Positions 45,710 through 53,304 of a stretch of 64,000 nucleotides of DNA are shown one piece after another. Source of the stretch: Gemmatimonas groenlandica (GTDB lineage: Bacteria; Gemmatimonadota; Gemmatimonadetes; Gemmatimonadales; Gemmatimonadaceae); contig NZ_CP053085.1 of assembly GCF_013004105.1 (NCBI RefSeq), forward strand, positions 62,001-126,000, given 5' to 3'. The first letter of the stretch is position 1; each line of letters opens with the position of its first letter. Both the position numbers and the translations under genes were made by a program. The notes beneath the pieces are model-generated. The model saw only the letters and a program-made list of their open reading frames with translations, was not told the DNA's origin and did not search any database.

Positions 45710-47638
45710 TCATTGCGGCAGGATGTTGAGCGTGAGTTGTGACGGACGGGCGGCCGAACGGAAGACGGTCATCGTGGCGGACTGGAAGTCACTGTCTTTC
45801 GCCTTGTAGATGTTGGGCACGAAGCGCTGCGGATTGCGATCGACGGCGGGATACCACGTGCTCTGCACGTGCACGACGATGCGATGGCCCTTCTTGAACG
45901 TGTGGAACACGTCGTCGAGGGGGACGCGCACGCTGTCCGCCACGTTCATCGCAAGCGGTACGTTTTTGTCGAAGCCTTTGCGCCAACGCGCGCGCGCCAC
46001 GCCGGGGCGCACCAAGCGTTCGTACGCATCGAGGCGCGGGCCGCCCTCGTATTCGGGGGCCGCATCGTTCGGGTATTGGTCGATGAGCTTCACGATGAAG
46101 TCGGCGTCGGTGCCGGTGCTGGCCACATGCAGCAGCGCCGACACCGGGCCCGCGACGGTGACATCACTCGTGAGCACGTCGGAGCGATAGGTGAGCACAT
46201 CGGGGCGACGCGACGCGAAGCGCTGATCTTCGGTGGGATACTGCGCGTTGAAGCCGAAGGTGACGCCCATCGTGTACGGCACCGGCTTCGCGGGATCGCT
46301 GACGTAGCGATCGGCGAACGTGGCGGGCGTTGCACTGCGCGCTTGAGTATTTCCCGGGGCCTCGAAGGCCACGCGTCCGTTCTCGCGCAGATAGAGCGCC
46401 CGCGAGGTGGCGGCTTTGGGCGGCCACGCGTCGAAGCGTCGCCACTGATTGGTGCCGGCTTCGAACACGAGCGCGCCGCCGAACGACTGGCCTTTGCAGT
46501 CATCCTTGAGCAGGCAGCGAAATGCTGGCGCGCCGACGGAGTCGCGAAAGAACTTGCCGGTTGGGCTGCCGTTGGTGAAAGCGCCGAAGGTCGGGAAGTC
46601 GGCGCGATTCCAGCCGCCGTGCGACCACGGTCCCACCACGAACATCTGCTTCGTACTCTTGCTGTTCTCCTGCAGACTGCGATTGAGCCGCAGCATGCCG
46701 TACGGATCTTCGACGTCGTACCATCCGCCCACGAGCAGCACCGCCGGCGTGATGTTCTTGGCGTGCTTCCAGATCGCGCGCGCCTGCCAGAAGGCGTCGT
46801 AGTCGGGGTGCACGGTGATGGAATCCCAGAAGGCGATGCGATTCTGCATCGGGCCGGGGCCGTAGTTGGAAAACGCGCCCACGTTGAGATGCCACCCGTA
46901 ACCGTCGGTGGTGCCGGCGTTGGGGCCGGCCGGATAGCTGGTGATGAGCCCCGTGCGCGGTTGATCGAAGTTCTTCATGAAGTTGTACGTCTGCGACAAC
47001 TTGAAGAGGCCGTTCATGTGGCGATCGTCGCCGAGCCACCAGTCGATCATCGGCGCCGACGGATAGGCGAGTTTGTGCGCGGGGTGCGCGTCGATCATAC
47101 CCGCGGCCACAAAGAAGCCGGGGGCGGAGTTGCCCCACGTGCCGACGCGTCCGTTGTGGTGCGCCACGTTCTTCAGGATCCACTCGATGGTGTCGTACGT
47201 GTCGGTGGATTCGTCGACATCACCGGGCTTGCGATTCGGGCCTTTGTTCGGCGTCATGAACGCGTGATAGCCTTCGCTCATGTAGCGGCCGCGCACATCC
47301 TGATTCACGAAGATCCAGCCTTCGGCATCGAGACCGGGGAATGGCCCCAGCTGCGCGGGGTAGGCGGTCTCGCCATACGGCGCGACGCCGTAGGGGGTGC
47401 GCATGAGCAGTATGGGGACACGCGTGGTCGTGTCGCGCGGCGTGTAGATCGCCGTGTGCAGCTTGGCGCCATCGCGCATCGGGATCACGACTTCGCGTTT
47501 CACGTACTGCTCCCGCACGCGGGCAACCGCGGCGGGGTTCGGCGCGGCACGTGCATCCTGCGCCACGGCGCGGGAGGTCATCATGGTGGTCGCGCTCGCG
47601 AGGAGTGCGGCCATCACGAACACACGAGAGGCAATCAT
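45710..47638 (-). CDS. CocE/NonD-family exported hydrolase (X-Pro dipeptidyl-peptidase-like)
   Basis: Alpha/beta hydrolase of peptidase family S15, 642 residues, with signal peptide (1-27, ending SRAVAQ). REVVIPMRDGAKLHTAIYTP (49-67) opens the catalytic domain; VNQDVRGRYMSEG (111-123) is the family RG-RG block; elbow GTWGNSAPGF places the nucleophile at Ser171. The C-terminal jelly-roll has VRVPLDDVFHTFKKGHRIVVHVQSTWYP. Such enzymes cleave X-Pro dipeptides, beta-lactam acyl groups or cocaine-type esters. The gene heads the operon with SusC and SusD, so its periplasmic product probably acts on what that pair imports. A palindromic repeat lies upstream, between it and imuB. Confidence 0.9.
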   Translation of the reverse strand: MIASRVFVMAALLASATTMMTSRAVAQDARAAPNPAAVARVREQYVKREVVIPMRDGAKLHTAIYTPRDTTTRVPILLMRTPYGVAPYGETAYPAQLGPFPGLDAEGWIFVNQDVRGRYMSEGYHAFMTPNKGPNRKPGDVDESTDTYDTIEWILKNVAHHNGRVGTWGNSAPGFFVAAGMIDAHPAHKLAYPSAPMIDWWLGDDRHMNGLFKLSQTYNFMKNFDQPRTGLITSYPAGPNAGTTDGYGWHLNVGAFSNYGPGPMQNRIAFWDSITVHPDYDAFWQARAIWKHAKNITPAVLLVGGWYDVEDPYGMLRLNRSLQENSKSTKQMFVVGPWSHGGWNRADFPTFGAFTNGSPTGKFFRDSVGAPAFRCLLKDDCKGQSFGGALVFEAGTNQWRRFDAWPPKAATSRALYLRENGRVAFEAPGNTQARSATPATFADRYVSDPAKPVPYTMGVTFGFNAQYPTEDQRFASRRPDVLTYRSDVLTSDVTVAGPVSALLHVASTGTDADFIVKLIDQYPNDAAPEYEGGPRLDAYERLVRPGVARARWRKGFDKNVPLAMNVADSVRVPLDDVFHTFKKGHRIVVHVQSTWYPAVDRNPQRFVPNIYKAKDSDFQSATMTVFRSAARPSQLTLNILPQ

Positions 47639-47702
47639 GGGCTTTCCTGTGGGAAGGGCGAATGGGCGAAGGTACGGTCGACGGAGTGGCGTCGCCAGCG
47701 CT

Positions 47703-47826
47703 CAACTGCCAACTGCTTAGGCAGCAGGGAGGAGGGTGTCAGGGTGGAGGAAGCAGGGGCCAGCGCCGTTGCTGCTTCCTCCACCCTGACATTCTCCTCC
47801 CTGCCTCCTAAGCTTTTGGCCGTTCG
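47703..47826. repeat. Long palindromic repeat, copy B
   Basis: Left arm about 47703-47756, right arm about 47772-47826, inverted and nearly identical over GGAGGAGGGTGTCAGGGT and GGAGGAAGCAG. The right arm ends about 11 nt after the imuB stop. Same family as copy A; orientation and position (3' end of an operon, before the next one) are also the same. Confidence 0.85.
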
Positions 47827-47836
47827 TCGTTTGCCG

Positions 47837-50014
47837 TTAGTCGTACCACCCCTGCAGGTACCAGTGCACGCCGCCGTCGTGGTACAGCAGTAATTCGCCT
47901 TCATCATCGACCACGCACCGCCAGTAATCGCGGGCGTACGTATCGGCACGCCACCAATCGCCACTCAAGCGCTCGGGGCCGTCGGCGCTCGCGATCGACA
48001 GACGTCGTCCGCGCCACCACACGGCGTCGGGTAGGCCGTGTGGTGCTTCTACGTCCACCGGTTCCGGTGCGTCGAGTAACCGGAGCACGGCGTCGGTATT
48101 CGAGGTCGGCGACGCAGCTGGTGATGTTGGTGTGGGGATCGGTGCCGCGCCGAGGGCCATGGCGTCGGCGCTGATCCAGCGACCGGTGTCTTCGGGGCGA
48201 TGACTGTCGCCGGCTTCGGGGTGCACGACCACGGTGCCGGTGTTGTCGGGATCGAGCACGGCGCGCAGTCGCGCGAACACCGCTTCGGCATTCATCGCGG
48301 CGTCGCGCCACGACGGGATCAACAAGTCGCCTTGGTCGGCGGCGAGAGGCGCGGTGGCGGGAATGCTGACGGTGACGCCGATGATCGGCGCGGGGATGCT
48401 CCACCGCTCCAGCAAGCTGCGGCATTGATCGAACAGCGGCTCGAGTCGGGCGAGCGGACGCGCCGGACGCACTTCGCGCGTGATGGAGCGTTGGGGGATG
48501 CCAAGGAGGGAGGCGGCCGAATGCTCTGAAACTGCCAACGGCTTAGGAGGCAGGGAGGAGGGTGTCAGGGGGGAGGGGGCAGGGGGGAACGGCGCGCGCT
48601 GTGCTGATGCCCTTCGTCCTGATTTCTCCGCGGGCGTATCGTCCGACGTCTCCGGCACGTGGATATGCCCGCGCATCTCGCTGCCGATGTCGTCGATGGG
48701 ATACTGACGGCCGGCGTCGAGCACGAGCGTGATCGCGACGGAGGCGGCGGCGCGGCCGTCTTCCACACACTCGCGCAATAGGCGTTGCAACTGCGCGCGC
48801 AACACGAACAACACGGGCTCGGTGCTTTCCACGGCAGCGGGCAACTCCACACTCGCACTGCGCGCCGCTTCCACGCGCACGAGTCCCGGTCGACGGGGGT
48901 CGTCGCCGTGGGCGAGTCGCCACGCGCCGAGACCGGCGGGGCCCCATCGCTTTTCAATATCGCCGGCGTCGAGTGACGCCAGCGCACCGACTGTCCGCAG
49001 GCCGAGTGACTGCAACGCGTCGCGCAGATCATCCTCCATCGGCACCAGCCCCAACGGCGCCGGCGCGAGATACTCGGCGCATTGTCCCGCGGGAATGATC
49101 GTGATGCCGTCGGGCAGCGTGAGCGGATCGCGTTCACGCACACCTTGCGGGTCCCGTTCGCGTACGGCACGACTGCGCGCCCGCGGAGCCCACGTGGCCG
49201 CGCGTGCGGCGACGCAGGAATCGGCGATGGCCACGCGGGCATCGGGGTGCCACTGCTGCGCGATGGTGAGCAGCGTGCGCGCGAGCTGCGCTTCGCCACC
49301 AACGGCATCGAAGCCGTTGGCACCGACCCACCACATGCCGGGGGCACCGGCGACCGGCGTGACCTGCGGACTGGCGGCCAGCAGGGCGGTGCTCGCCGCC
49401 AACACGGCGTCGCGAATGGCGTGATCGTCCCAGGCGCGCACATCGAGATCGGCACAGCAGGCGCGCGCTTCGGGGAGGAGCATGCCGGCGCGGACGCCGG
49501 CGCGGCCGGCGGCGAGGGAGACGGCGCGGAGCTTGGTGTCGATGACGAGGGCGCGGGGGGCGTTGTCCCAGTGCTGTGGGCTTGGGGCTGGGGGCCGTGG
49601 GCCGTGGGCCGTGGGCGGTGGGCTAGTGACGGGAGAGGTCGCGCCGGGGGCGGCGGCCGTAGCCGGGGTCGGCGGCGCGGCGGCGGCCGCGATAGCGCGT
49701 CCAGTCGCGGGTATGCTGGTCGGTTTCGCGGTCGCTGCGCTCCCGCGGCGGGAACGGGCGGTCGCTGCTGATGGTGATGGCACCGTCGGTAAACCCAGCG
49801 GCAAGGCGAGCTGGGTGTCCGGGAAGGTCAACTCCGTACAGGTCGCTGGCGGACACGCCGAGCCCGCCCCAGGTGACGGGGTGTTCGGCATGCTGCTGCT
49901 CGGCGTCGCTGCTGTTGCCGCGGGCGGTCCAGGGACGACGCGTGCTTCGCGCCACCCCGCGCCGATCGGGAATCTCGGAATCCGTACACACGCGACGCGC
50001 CACGACGACTGCAC
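47837..50014 (-). CDS. imuB: ImuB, catalytically atypical Y-family polymerase of the mutasome
   Basis: DinB-like mutasome hub of 725 residues; in known systems it binds the beta clamp and recruits DnaE2. N-terminal VACVRIPRFPIGA (8-20) is the family start, but it is cut from the next conserved block (ALVIDTK, AGVRAGMLLPEARA, about 155-190) by an Ala/Pro-rich insertion (about 21-148). ASPQVTPVAGAPGMWWVGANGFD and VAIADSCVAARAATW follow. Residues about 476-496 (PPAPSPLTPSSLPPKPLAVS) are encoded by half of a palindromic repeat. The C terminus GGVHWYLQGWYD is typical. The acidic catalytic residues of active Y polymerases are not evident, as in known ImuB. Its first 392 nt overlap the open imuA frame. 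Confidence 0.92.
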   Translation of the reverse strand: MQSSWRVACVRIPRFPIGAGWREARVVPGPPAATAATPSSSMPNTPSPGAGSACPPATCTELTFPDTQLALPLGLPTVPSPSAATARSRRGSAATAKPTSIPATGRAIAAAAAPPTPATAAAPGATSPVTSPPPTAHGPRPPAPSPQHWDNAPRALVIDTKLRAVSLAAGRAGVRAGMLLPEARACCADLDVRAWDDHAIRDAVLAASTALLAASPQVTPVAGAPGMWWVGANGFDAVGGEAQLARTLLTIAQQWHPDARVAIADSCVAARAATWAPRARSRAVRERDPQGVRERDPLTLPDGITIIPAGQCAEYLAPAPLGLVPMEDDLRDALQSLGLRTVGALASLDAGDIEKRWGPAGLGAWRLAHGDDPRRPGLVRVEAARSASVELPAAVESTEPVLFVLRAQLQRLLRECVEDGRAAASVAITLVLDAGRQYPIDDIGSEMRGHIHVPETSDDTPAEKSGRRASAQRAPFPPAPSPLTPSSLPPKPLAVSEHSAASLLGIPQRSITREVRPARPLARLEPLFDQCRSLLERWSIPAPIIGVTVSIPATAPLAADQGDLLIPSWRDAAMNAEAVFARLRAVLDPDNTGTVVVHPEAGDSHRPEDTGRWISADAMALGAAPIPTPTSPAASPTSNTDAVLRLLDAPEPVDVEAPHGLPDAVWWRGRRLSIASADGPERLSGDWWRADTYARDYWRCVVDDEGELLLYHDGGVHWYLQGWYD
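48529..48588. repeat. Half palindromic repeat inside imuB (copy C)
   Basis: A single arm, AACGGCTTAGGAGGCAGGGA followed by GGAGGGTGTCAGG, very similar to one arm of copies A and B, lies inside the imuB reading frame and keeps it open. It encodes about 20 Pro/Ser/Leu-rich residues. The opposite arm is absent. Confidence 0.85.
49592..49619. repeat. GGGCCGT tandem repeat in imuB insertion
   Basis: Three exact 7-bp units GGGCCGT plus a fourth with one change lie in the stretch encoding the end of the Ala/Pro-rich insertion of ImuB. A 7-bp unit changes the frame when copies are gained or lost, so this site is prone to on/off slippage in principle. Confidence 0.65.
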
Positions 50015-50807
50015 TGCTCACCTCGATGGACGGACTGCGACCCTGACTATTCCCCCCTTTCTCCACCGTCACCACAAACCGTCGCGAGGCATCGGCGACG
50101 CTGACCGGCGGTGCGGCAACCGGTTCTGGTGATGGCGTTGGTCGTCGTCGGCTCGACAGGGGGCGCATCGAGGTCACGCGCATGGACGGTGGCATACTCG
50201 GCGCGCACACCGGCATCGCGGCGATCCGCAGGCGCACGGTGCCGGCCAGTCGACTGGGGCGCACGTCACGCCCACCGTCGTGATGCTCGAGCACCACGCA
50301 CGCGGCATCGCGTTCCCGCGCCAGCTGCGCCAGGCGCACGCCATGCACGCGCGACAACGGCGGGGCGCCGTCGATGACCACCAGCGCGAACACGCCGCTG
50401 CGCAACAGCAGATCGGCCGTCCATGCACAGCGTTTGCGGTCGGGCGGACGGATCACCACGAAGCGCGCCCCCATCGCGGTCCACGGGGCCGGGGCAAGCG
50501 TGCGGGTGGCGTCGATCCAGGCCACCCACGCGCCGGTGTGCAGCACCTGAGTCACGAGCCGTCGTAGCAGCGCCGTTTTGCCGATCGCCAACGGGCCGCT
50601 GATTTCGGTGACACGCCCCCGCGGGATGCCGCCACCCAGCGCCCGGTCCAACCGCGCCAACCCGGTGCTCCACGGACCGCTGGCCTGCCGGCCAGTCGCA
50701 ACCACCGCCCGCAGCTGATCGCGCAGGAGGGTGAGGTCGGGCCCGGCCGGGGTGATTTCCGGTTCGGCGAGCGTGGTGTCGAGGGCGGGTGCAGGCAAGG
50801 CAGTCAT
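49623..50807 (-). CDS. imuA: ImuA, RecA-like mutasome accessory protein
   Basis: RecA/SulA-related protein of the translesion mutasome. From ATG 50807: LARLDRALGGGIPRGRVTEISG, Walker-A-like GPLAIGKT at 71-78, WIDATRTLAP, LVVIDGAPPL (Walker B region), CVVLEHHDGG, and RRFVVTVEKGG near 250. Known ImuA proteins end about there; the remaining 130 or so codons overlap imuB in another frame and have weaker third-position GC, so the true protein may end earlier by biology or simply run on because no stop occurs. The ATG touches the last base of a direct-repeat box (50808-50825), so there is no Shine-Dalgarno and the mRNA may be leaderless. Confidence 0.87.
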   Translation of the reverse strand: MTALPAPALDTTLAEPEITPAGPDLTLLRDQLRAVVATGRQASGPWSTGLARLDRALGGGIPRGRVTEISGPLAIGKTALLRRLVTQVLHTGAWVAWIDATRTLAPAPWTAMGARFVVIRPPDRKRCAWTADLLLRSGVFALVVIDGAPPLSRVHGVRLAQLARERDAACVVLEHHDGGRDVRPSRLAGTVRLRIAAMPVCAPSMPPSMRVTSMRPLSSRRRPTPSPEPVAAPPVSVADASRRFVVTVEKGGNSQGRSPSIEVSSAVVVARRVCTDSEIPDRRGVARSTRRPWTARGNSSDAEQQHAEHPVTWGGLGVSASDLYGVDLPGHPARLAAGFTDGAITISSDRPFPPRERSDRETDQHTRDWTRYRGRRRAADPGYGRRPRRDLSRH

Positions 50808-50825
50808 ACCGAATAAATACCGAAA
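50808..50825 (-). promoter_or_regulatory. Direct-repeat box at imuA start
   Basis: Minus strand reads TTTCGGT-ATTTA-TTCGGT immediately followed by the imuA ATG. Same 11-nt period as the boxes at dnaE2 and the radical SAM gene. Confidence 0.75.
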
Positions 50826-50898
50826 GCAAAAGGCGACGGAAAGAGCGGATTCTGGAAAACACGATGAGAAAAGGCTCAGAAACGGGAGTCCGAAAACG

Positions 50899-51963
50899 CT
50901 ACAGCAGCACCAGCTGGAGCTCGGGGGCCAGCGGGGCGGGCAGGGCAACTTCCTCGTCGGCGCTGCCCTCGTCGTCCCGTCGATACTCCCGTGTGGTCAG
51001 GCCGTACTTCCGGCACAGCCGTTCAATGACCTGCTGCAGCCCAGCCCGGTAGTTCTCGGCGGCGTACACGCTGTGGCGGTATGTGGCCTCGTACTTGGCC
51101 GAGAGTTCCGGAAAGTTCTCGCGGATCACGGGCAGATACCGTTTTCGCGAGGCCGACCGAAGCCGCAGGGCACAGGCCCCCAGGCTCCTAGCACCAGCCG
51201 CTGCCACCTGCTGCACCAGCGCCTCCAGCATGGCTGGCGCATCGGTGATCCCCGGCAGCACCGGCATGCAGTTCACACTCACCGCCAGCCCGGCGTCGGC
51301 CAGCCGTCGTACTCCCCGCAGCCGTGCGTCGGGCGTGGGCGCCCGGGGCTCCAAGCGGCGCGCCAGTTCGCGATCGACGGTAATGAGCGAGACGTGCACC
51401 TGCACCGTGTGTCGTTCGGCCAGCCGCTGCAGCACATCGACGTCGCGGGTGACCAGCGGACTCTTGGTGATGATCACGATGGTGAAGTCTCGCGCGCTCA
51501 GCAACGACTCCAGAATCTCCCGCGTGACGCGGAAGCGCCGCTCGGCCGGTTGGTACGGATCGGTGGCCGAGCCGATCACCACCGAATCGCCCGGACGGGG
51601 CGAACGCGACGACCGCAACGCCTCGCGGATACGTGCGCCAGCGTGCTCCTTCACCAGCACCCGTCGCTCGAAAGCCAGCCAGGGCGGCATGGCGTTGGCG
51701 ACCTCCCGGCCCACCTCGCCGGCTCGCTCGAGCGTCCAGCGATGGGTGTCACGGGCGTAGCAGTAGGCGCAGCCGAAGGCGCACCCCACGTACGGATTGA
51801 TCGACCAGAAGCCCATGCCGGTGGCGGCCGGCGGATTGAAGATCCCGCGCGACGGAGCCGCGTGATATTGCAGGTCGGCCTGGGCCGAGAGCAGCCGGAG
51901 TGGATCGGGCCGCAGCGGGTCGGGCGCAAACGCCGGTGCAACGGGAGGGTCGGCGGGGCGCAT
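50899..51963 (-). CDS. Radical SAM protein (Rv2578c/SplB-like)
   Basis: Radical S-adenosylmethionine enzyme of 354 residues of the PA0069/Rv2578c family, distantly related to spore photoproduct lyase. The [4Fe-4S] ligands are Cys61, Cys65 and Cys68 in the motif CAFGCAYCYARDTHRW (CX3CX2C); SINPYVG precedes it. Downstream VVIGSATDPYQPAERRFRVTR and FTIVIITKSPLVTRDVDVL are typical. Function of this family is unproven, though it is often placed near DNA-repair genes; here it precedes imuA by 91 nt and carries the same direct-repeat box, supporting a role in the damage response. ATG 51963 agrees with the family; an in-frame start at 52047 would read through the box. Confidence 0.87.
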   Translation of the reverse strand: MRPADPPVAPAFAPDPLRPDPLRLLSAQADLQYHAAPSRGIFNPPAATGMGFWSINPYVGCAFGCAYCYARDTHRWTLERAGEVGREVANAMPPWLAFERRVLVKEHAGARIREALRSSRSPRPGDSVVIGSATDPYQPAERRFRVTREILESLLSARDFTIVIITKSPLVTRDVDVLQRLAERHTVQVHVSLITVDRELARRLEPRAPTPDARLRGVRRLADAGLAVSVNCMPVLPGITDAPAMLEALVQQVAAAGARSLGACALRLRSASRKRYLPVIRENFPELSAKYEATYRHSVYAAENYRAGLQQVIERLCRKYGLTTREYRRDDEGSADEEVALPAPLAPELQLVLL

Positions 51964-51973
51964 ACTGGACCCT

Positions 51974-51991
51974 ACCGAAGAAAAACCGAAA
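51974..51991 (-). promoter_or_regulatory. Direct-repeat box upstream of the radical SAM gene
   Basis: Minus strand reads TTTCGGT-TTTTC-TTCGGT, ending 10 nt before the ATG. Third member of the box set. Confidence 0.75.
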
Positions 51992-52083
51992 GCGCAAGAC
52001 GGGGCAGAATGTGTGACCTGTGACCACGGGATTCCACGCTCAGGCATTGTCCGCCGTCCCGGCGCACCCTACTCTAGAGACAC

Positions 52084-52368
52084 ATGCCCGCTCTGTCCGA
52101 CATCGAAATTCAGCGCAGCCTCGGCGCGCTGCCCGGCTGGTCGCGCAAAGGCGACACGCTCGTGAAGAGCTATCACTTCGCGACGTTTCCCGCAGGCGTG
52201 GCCTTCATTGCGCAGGTGGCCGACATCGCCGAAGCGATGCAGCATCACCCCGACATCGATATCCGCTACACCAAGGTGCACTTCTCGCTCAGCACGCACG
52301 ACGCGGGCGGGATCACCCCGAAGGATTTCGATCTCGCCCGCGCGATCGAGGAGCTGGCGGCGGCGTAA
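52084..52368 (+). CDS. phhB: 4a-hydroxytetrahydrobiopterin dehydratase (pterin carbinolamine dehydratase)
   Basis: Small enzyme of 94 residues that dehydrates 4a-hydroxytetrahydropterin to recycle the cofactor of aromatic amino acid hydroxylases. Family motif is intact: MQHHPDIDIRYTKVHFSLSTHDAGGITPKD, with catalytic His54 and His55-Pro56 and a later His72. GWSRKGDTLVKSYHFATFPAGVAFI is the normal first half. Length is standard. No phenylalanine hydroxylase gene is in the window. It is alone on the plus strand between the radical SAM gene and the DUF4097 operon. Confidence 0.93.
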   Translation: MPALSDIEIQRSLGALPGWSRKGDTLVKSYHFATFPAGVAFIAQVADIAEAMQHHPDIDIRYTKVHFSLSTHDAGGITPKDFDLARAIEELAAA

Positions 52369-52396
52369 GGCCGTCGCCTCTCGTTGATCTGCCGCC

Positions 52397-53251
52397 CTAA
52401 TTGATCTTCCGCAGCGTCACGCTGCCGTTCACCGTGCTGGCTCGCAGCCGCGTAGACCCGTTGCCCACCGTACCGCGCAAGCGTCGCGGTGAGAGCGTAC
52501 CGGAAATCGTGATCGGAAAATCCGTCGACACGCGACCGTTCACCGTAGACAGCTCGAGCTGCGCGCCGAAGTTGGATGGCAACTCGATCGTGATCGCGCC
52601 GTTCACCGTTTCGTAGTCGAGATCGTCGGCTCGGCCGAGTGAACCCATCGACACGTTGATACTGCCGTTCACCGTCTTGGCGCGCACCGGGCCGCCGGCG
52701 CTGCGCGCGGTGATGCTGCCGTTGACCGTATGCGCGTCCACTTCGTTGTTCACGCCGGTCACTTCGACACCGCCGTTCACCGTCGACAGATCGACCCGCA
52801 CGCCGTCGGGTACACGCACGGTGAAGCGCACCGAGACGTCATTGCGGTCGTTCCACTTGGTACGGCGATCGGTATGAATGCCGCTCTCATCGCAGCGCGA
52901 GCCTTCACTGAACAGCGCGCAGACGAGTACGTCGTCGCCGATCTTCTTCTGCTCGATACGCACATCCTCGGGATTGCCGCGACGCCAGCGCTTCTCGGCG
53001 CTCACTTCGACGCGGCCGTTGGTGCTGCGCTCCACTTGGATGCCGCCGTTGATGTTCTTGATCATCACGCGCCTCCCCGACGGGATCGTGCCCGACCAGG
53101 TGAACGCATCGTCGCGCTGCGAGTCGCGGTCCCGGTCGCGATCCTGCGACATGGCGGGTGCGGCGAGCGTCGCGGTGAGTAGCATCGCGGCGGCCGTAGA
53201 ACACAGCGCCGAGCGGAACGACGAACGGAACGACGAGCGGAACGACAGCAT
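52397..53251 (-). CDS. Secreted DUF4097 beta-helix-like protein (VNG repeats)
   Basis: Exported protein of 284 residues. The signal peptide contains a Ser/Phe/Arg repeat (SFRSSFRSSFRSA) and ends PAMSQ; then a short Asp/Arg-rich stretch. The body shows at least six repeats of the form STVNGSVTL or KTVNGSINV, the DUF4097 putative adhesin pattern that folds into stacked beta strands. ATG 53251 follows AGGAG by 6 nt; a longer in-frame start at 53308 overlaps the upstream gene's end. Last gene of the ECF sigma operon, 53 nt after a second DUF4097 gene. Probably an envelope or surface protein under the sigma factor's control. Confidence 0.85.
   Translation of the reverse strand: MLSFRSSFRSSFRSALCSTAAAMLLTATLAAPAMSQDRDRDRDSQRDDAFTWSGTIPSGRRVMIKNINGGIQVERSTNGRVEVSAEKRWRRGNPEDVRIEQKKIGDDVLVCALFSEGSRCDESGIHTDRRTKWNDRNDVSVRFTVRVPDGVRVDLSTVNGGVEVTGVNNEVDAHTVNGSITARSAGGPVRAKTVNGSINVSMGSLGRADDLDYETVNGAITIELPSNFGAQLELSTVNGRVSTDFPITISGTLSPRRLRGTVGNGSTRLRASTVNGSVTLRKIN
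53211..53246. repeat. 12-bp tandem repeat in signal peptide region
   Basis: Three copies of GAGCGGAACGAC (one with a single change) encode the repeated Ser-Phe-Arg-Ser unit at the N terminus of the DUF4097 protein. The unit is a multiple of three, so copy changes would alter length only. Confidence 0.8.
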
Positions 53252-53304
53252 GGAAAACTCCTGATACAAGAGAGATGCACGCACGTCTGCAATCATGGGT
53301 GCGA

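Noticed and set aside
45869-47893. Long plus-strand open frame of about 670 codons opposite the CocE-type gene
   Set aside because: Antisense shadow; runs through palindromic repeat B and contains no known motif.
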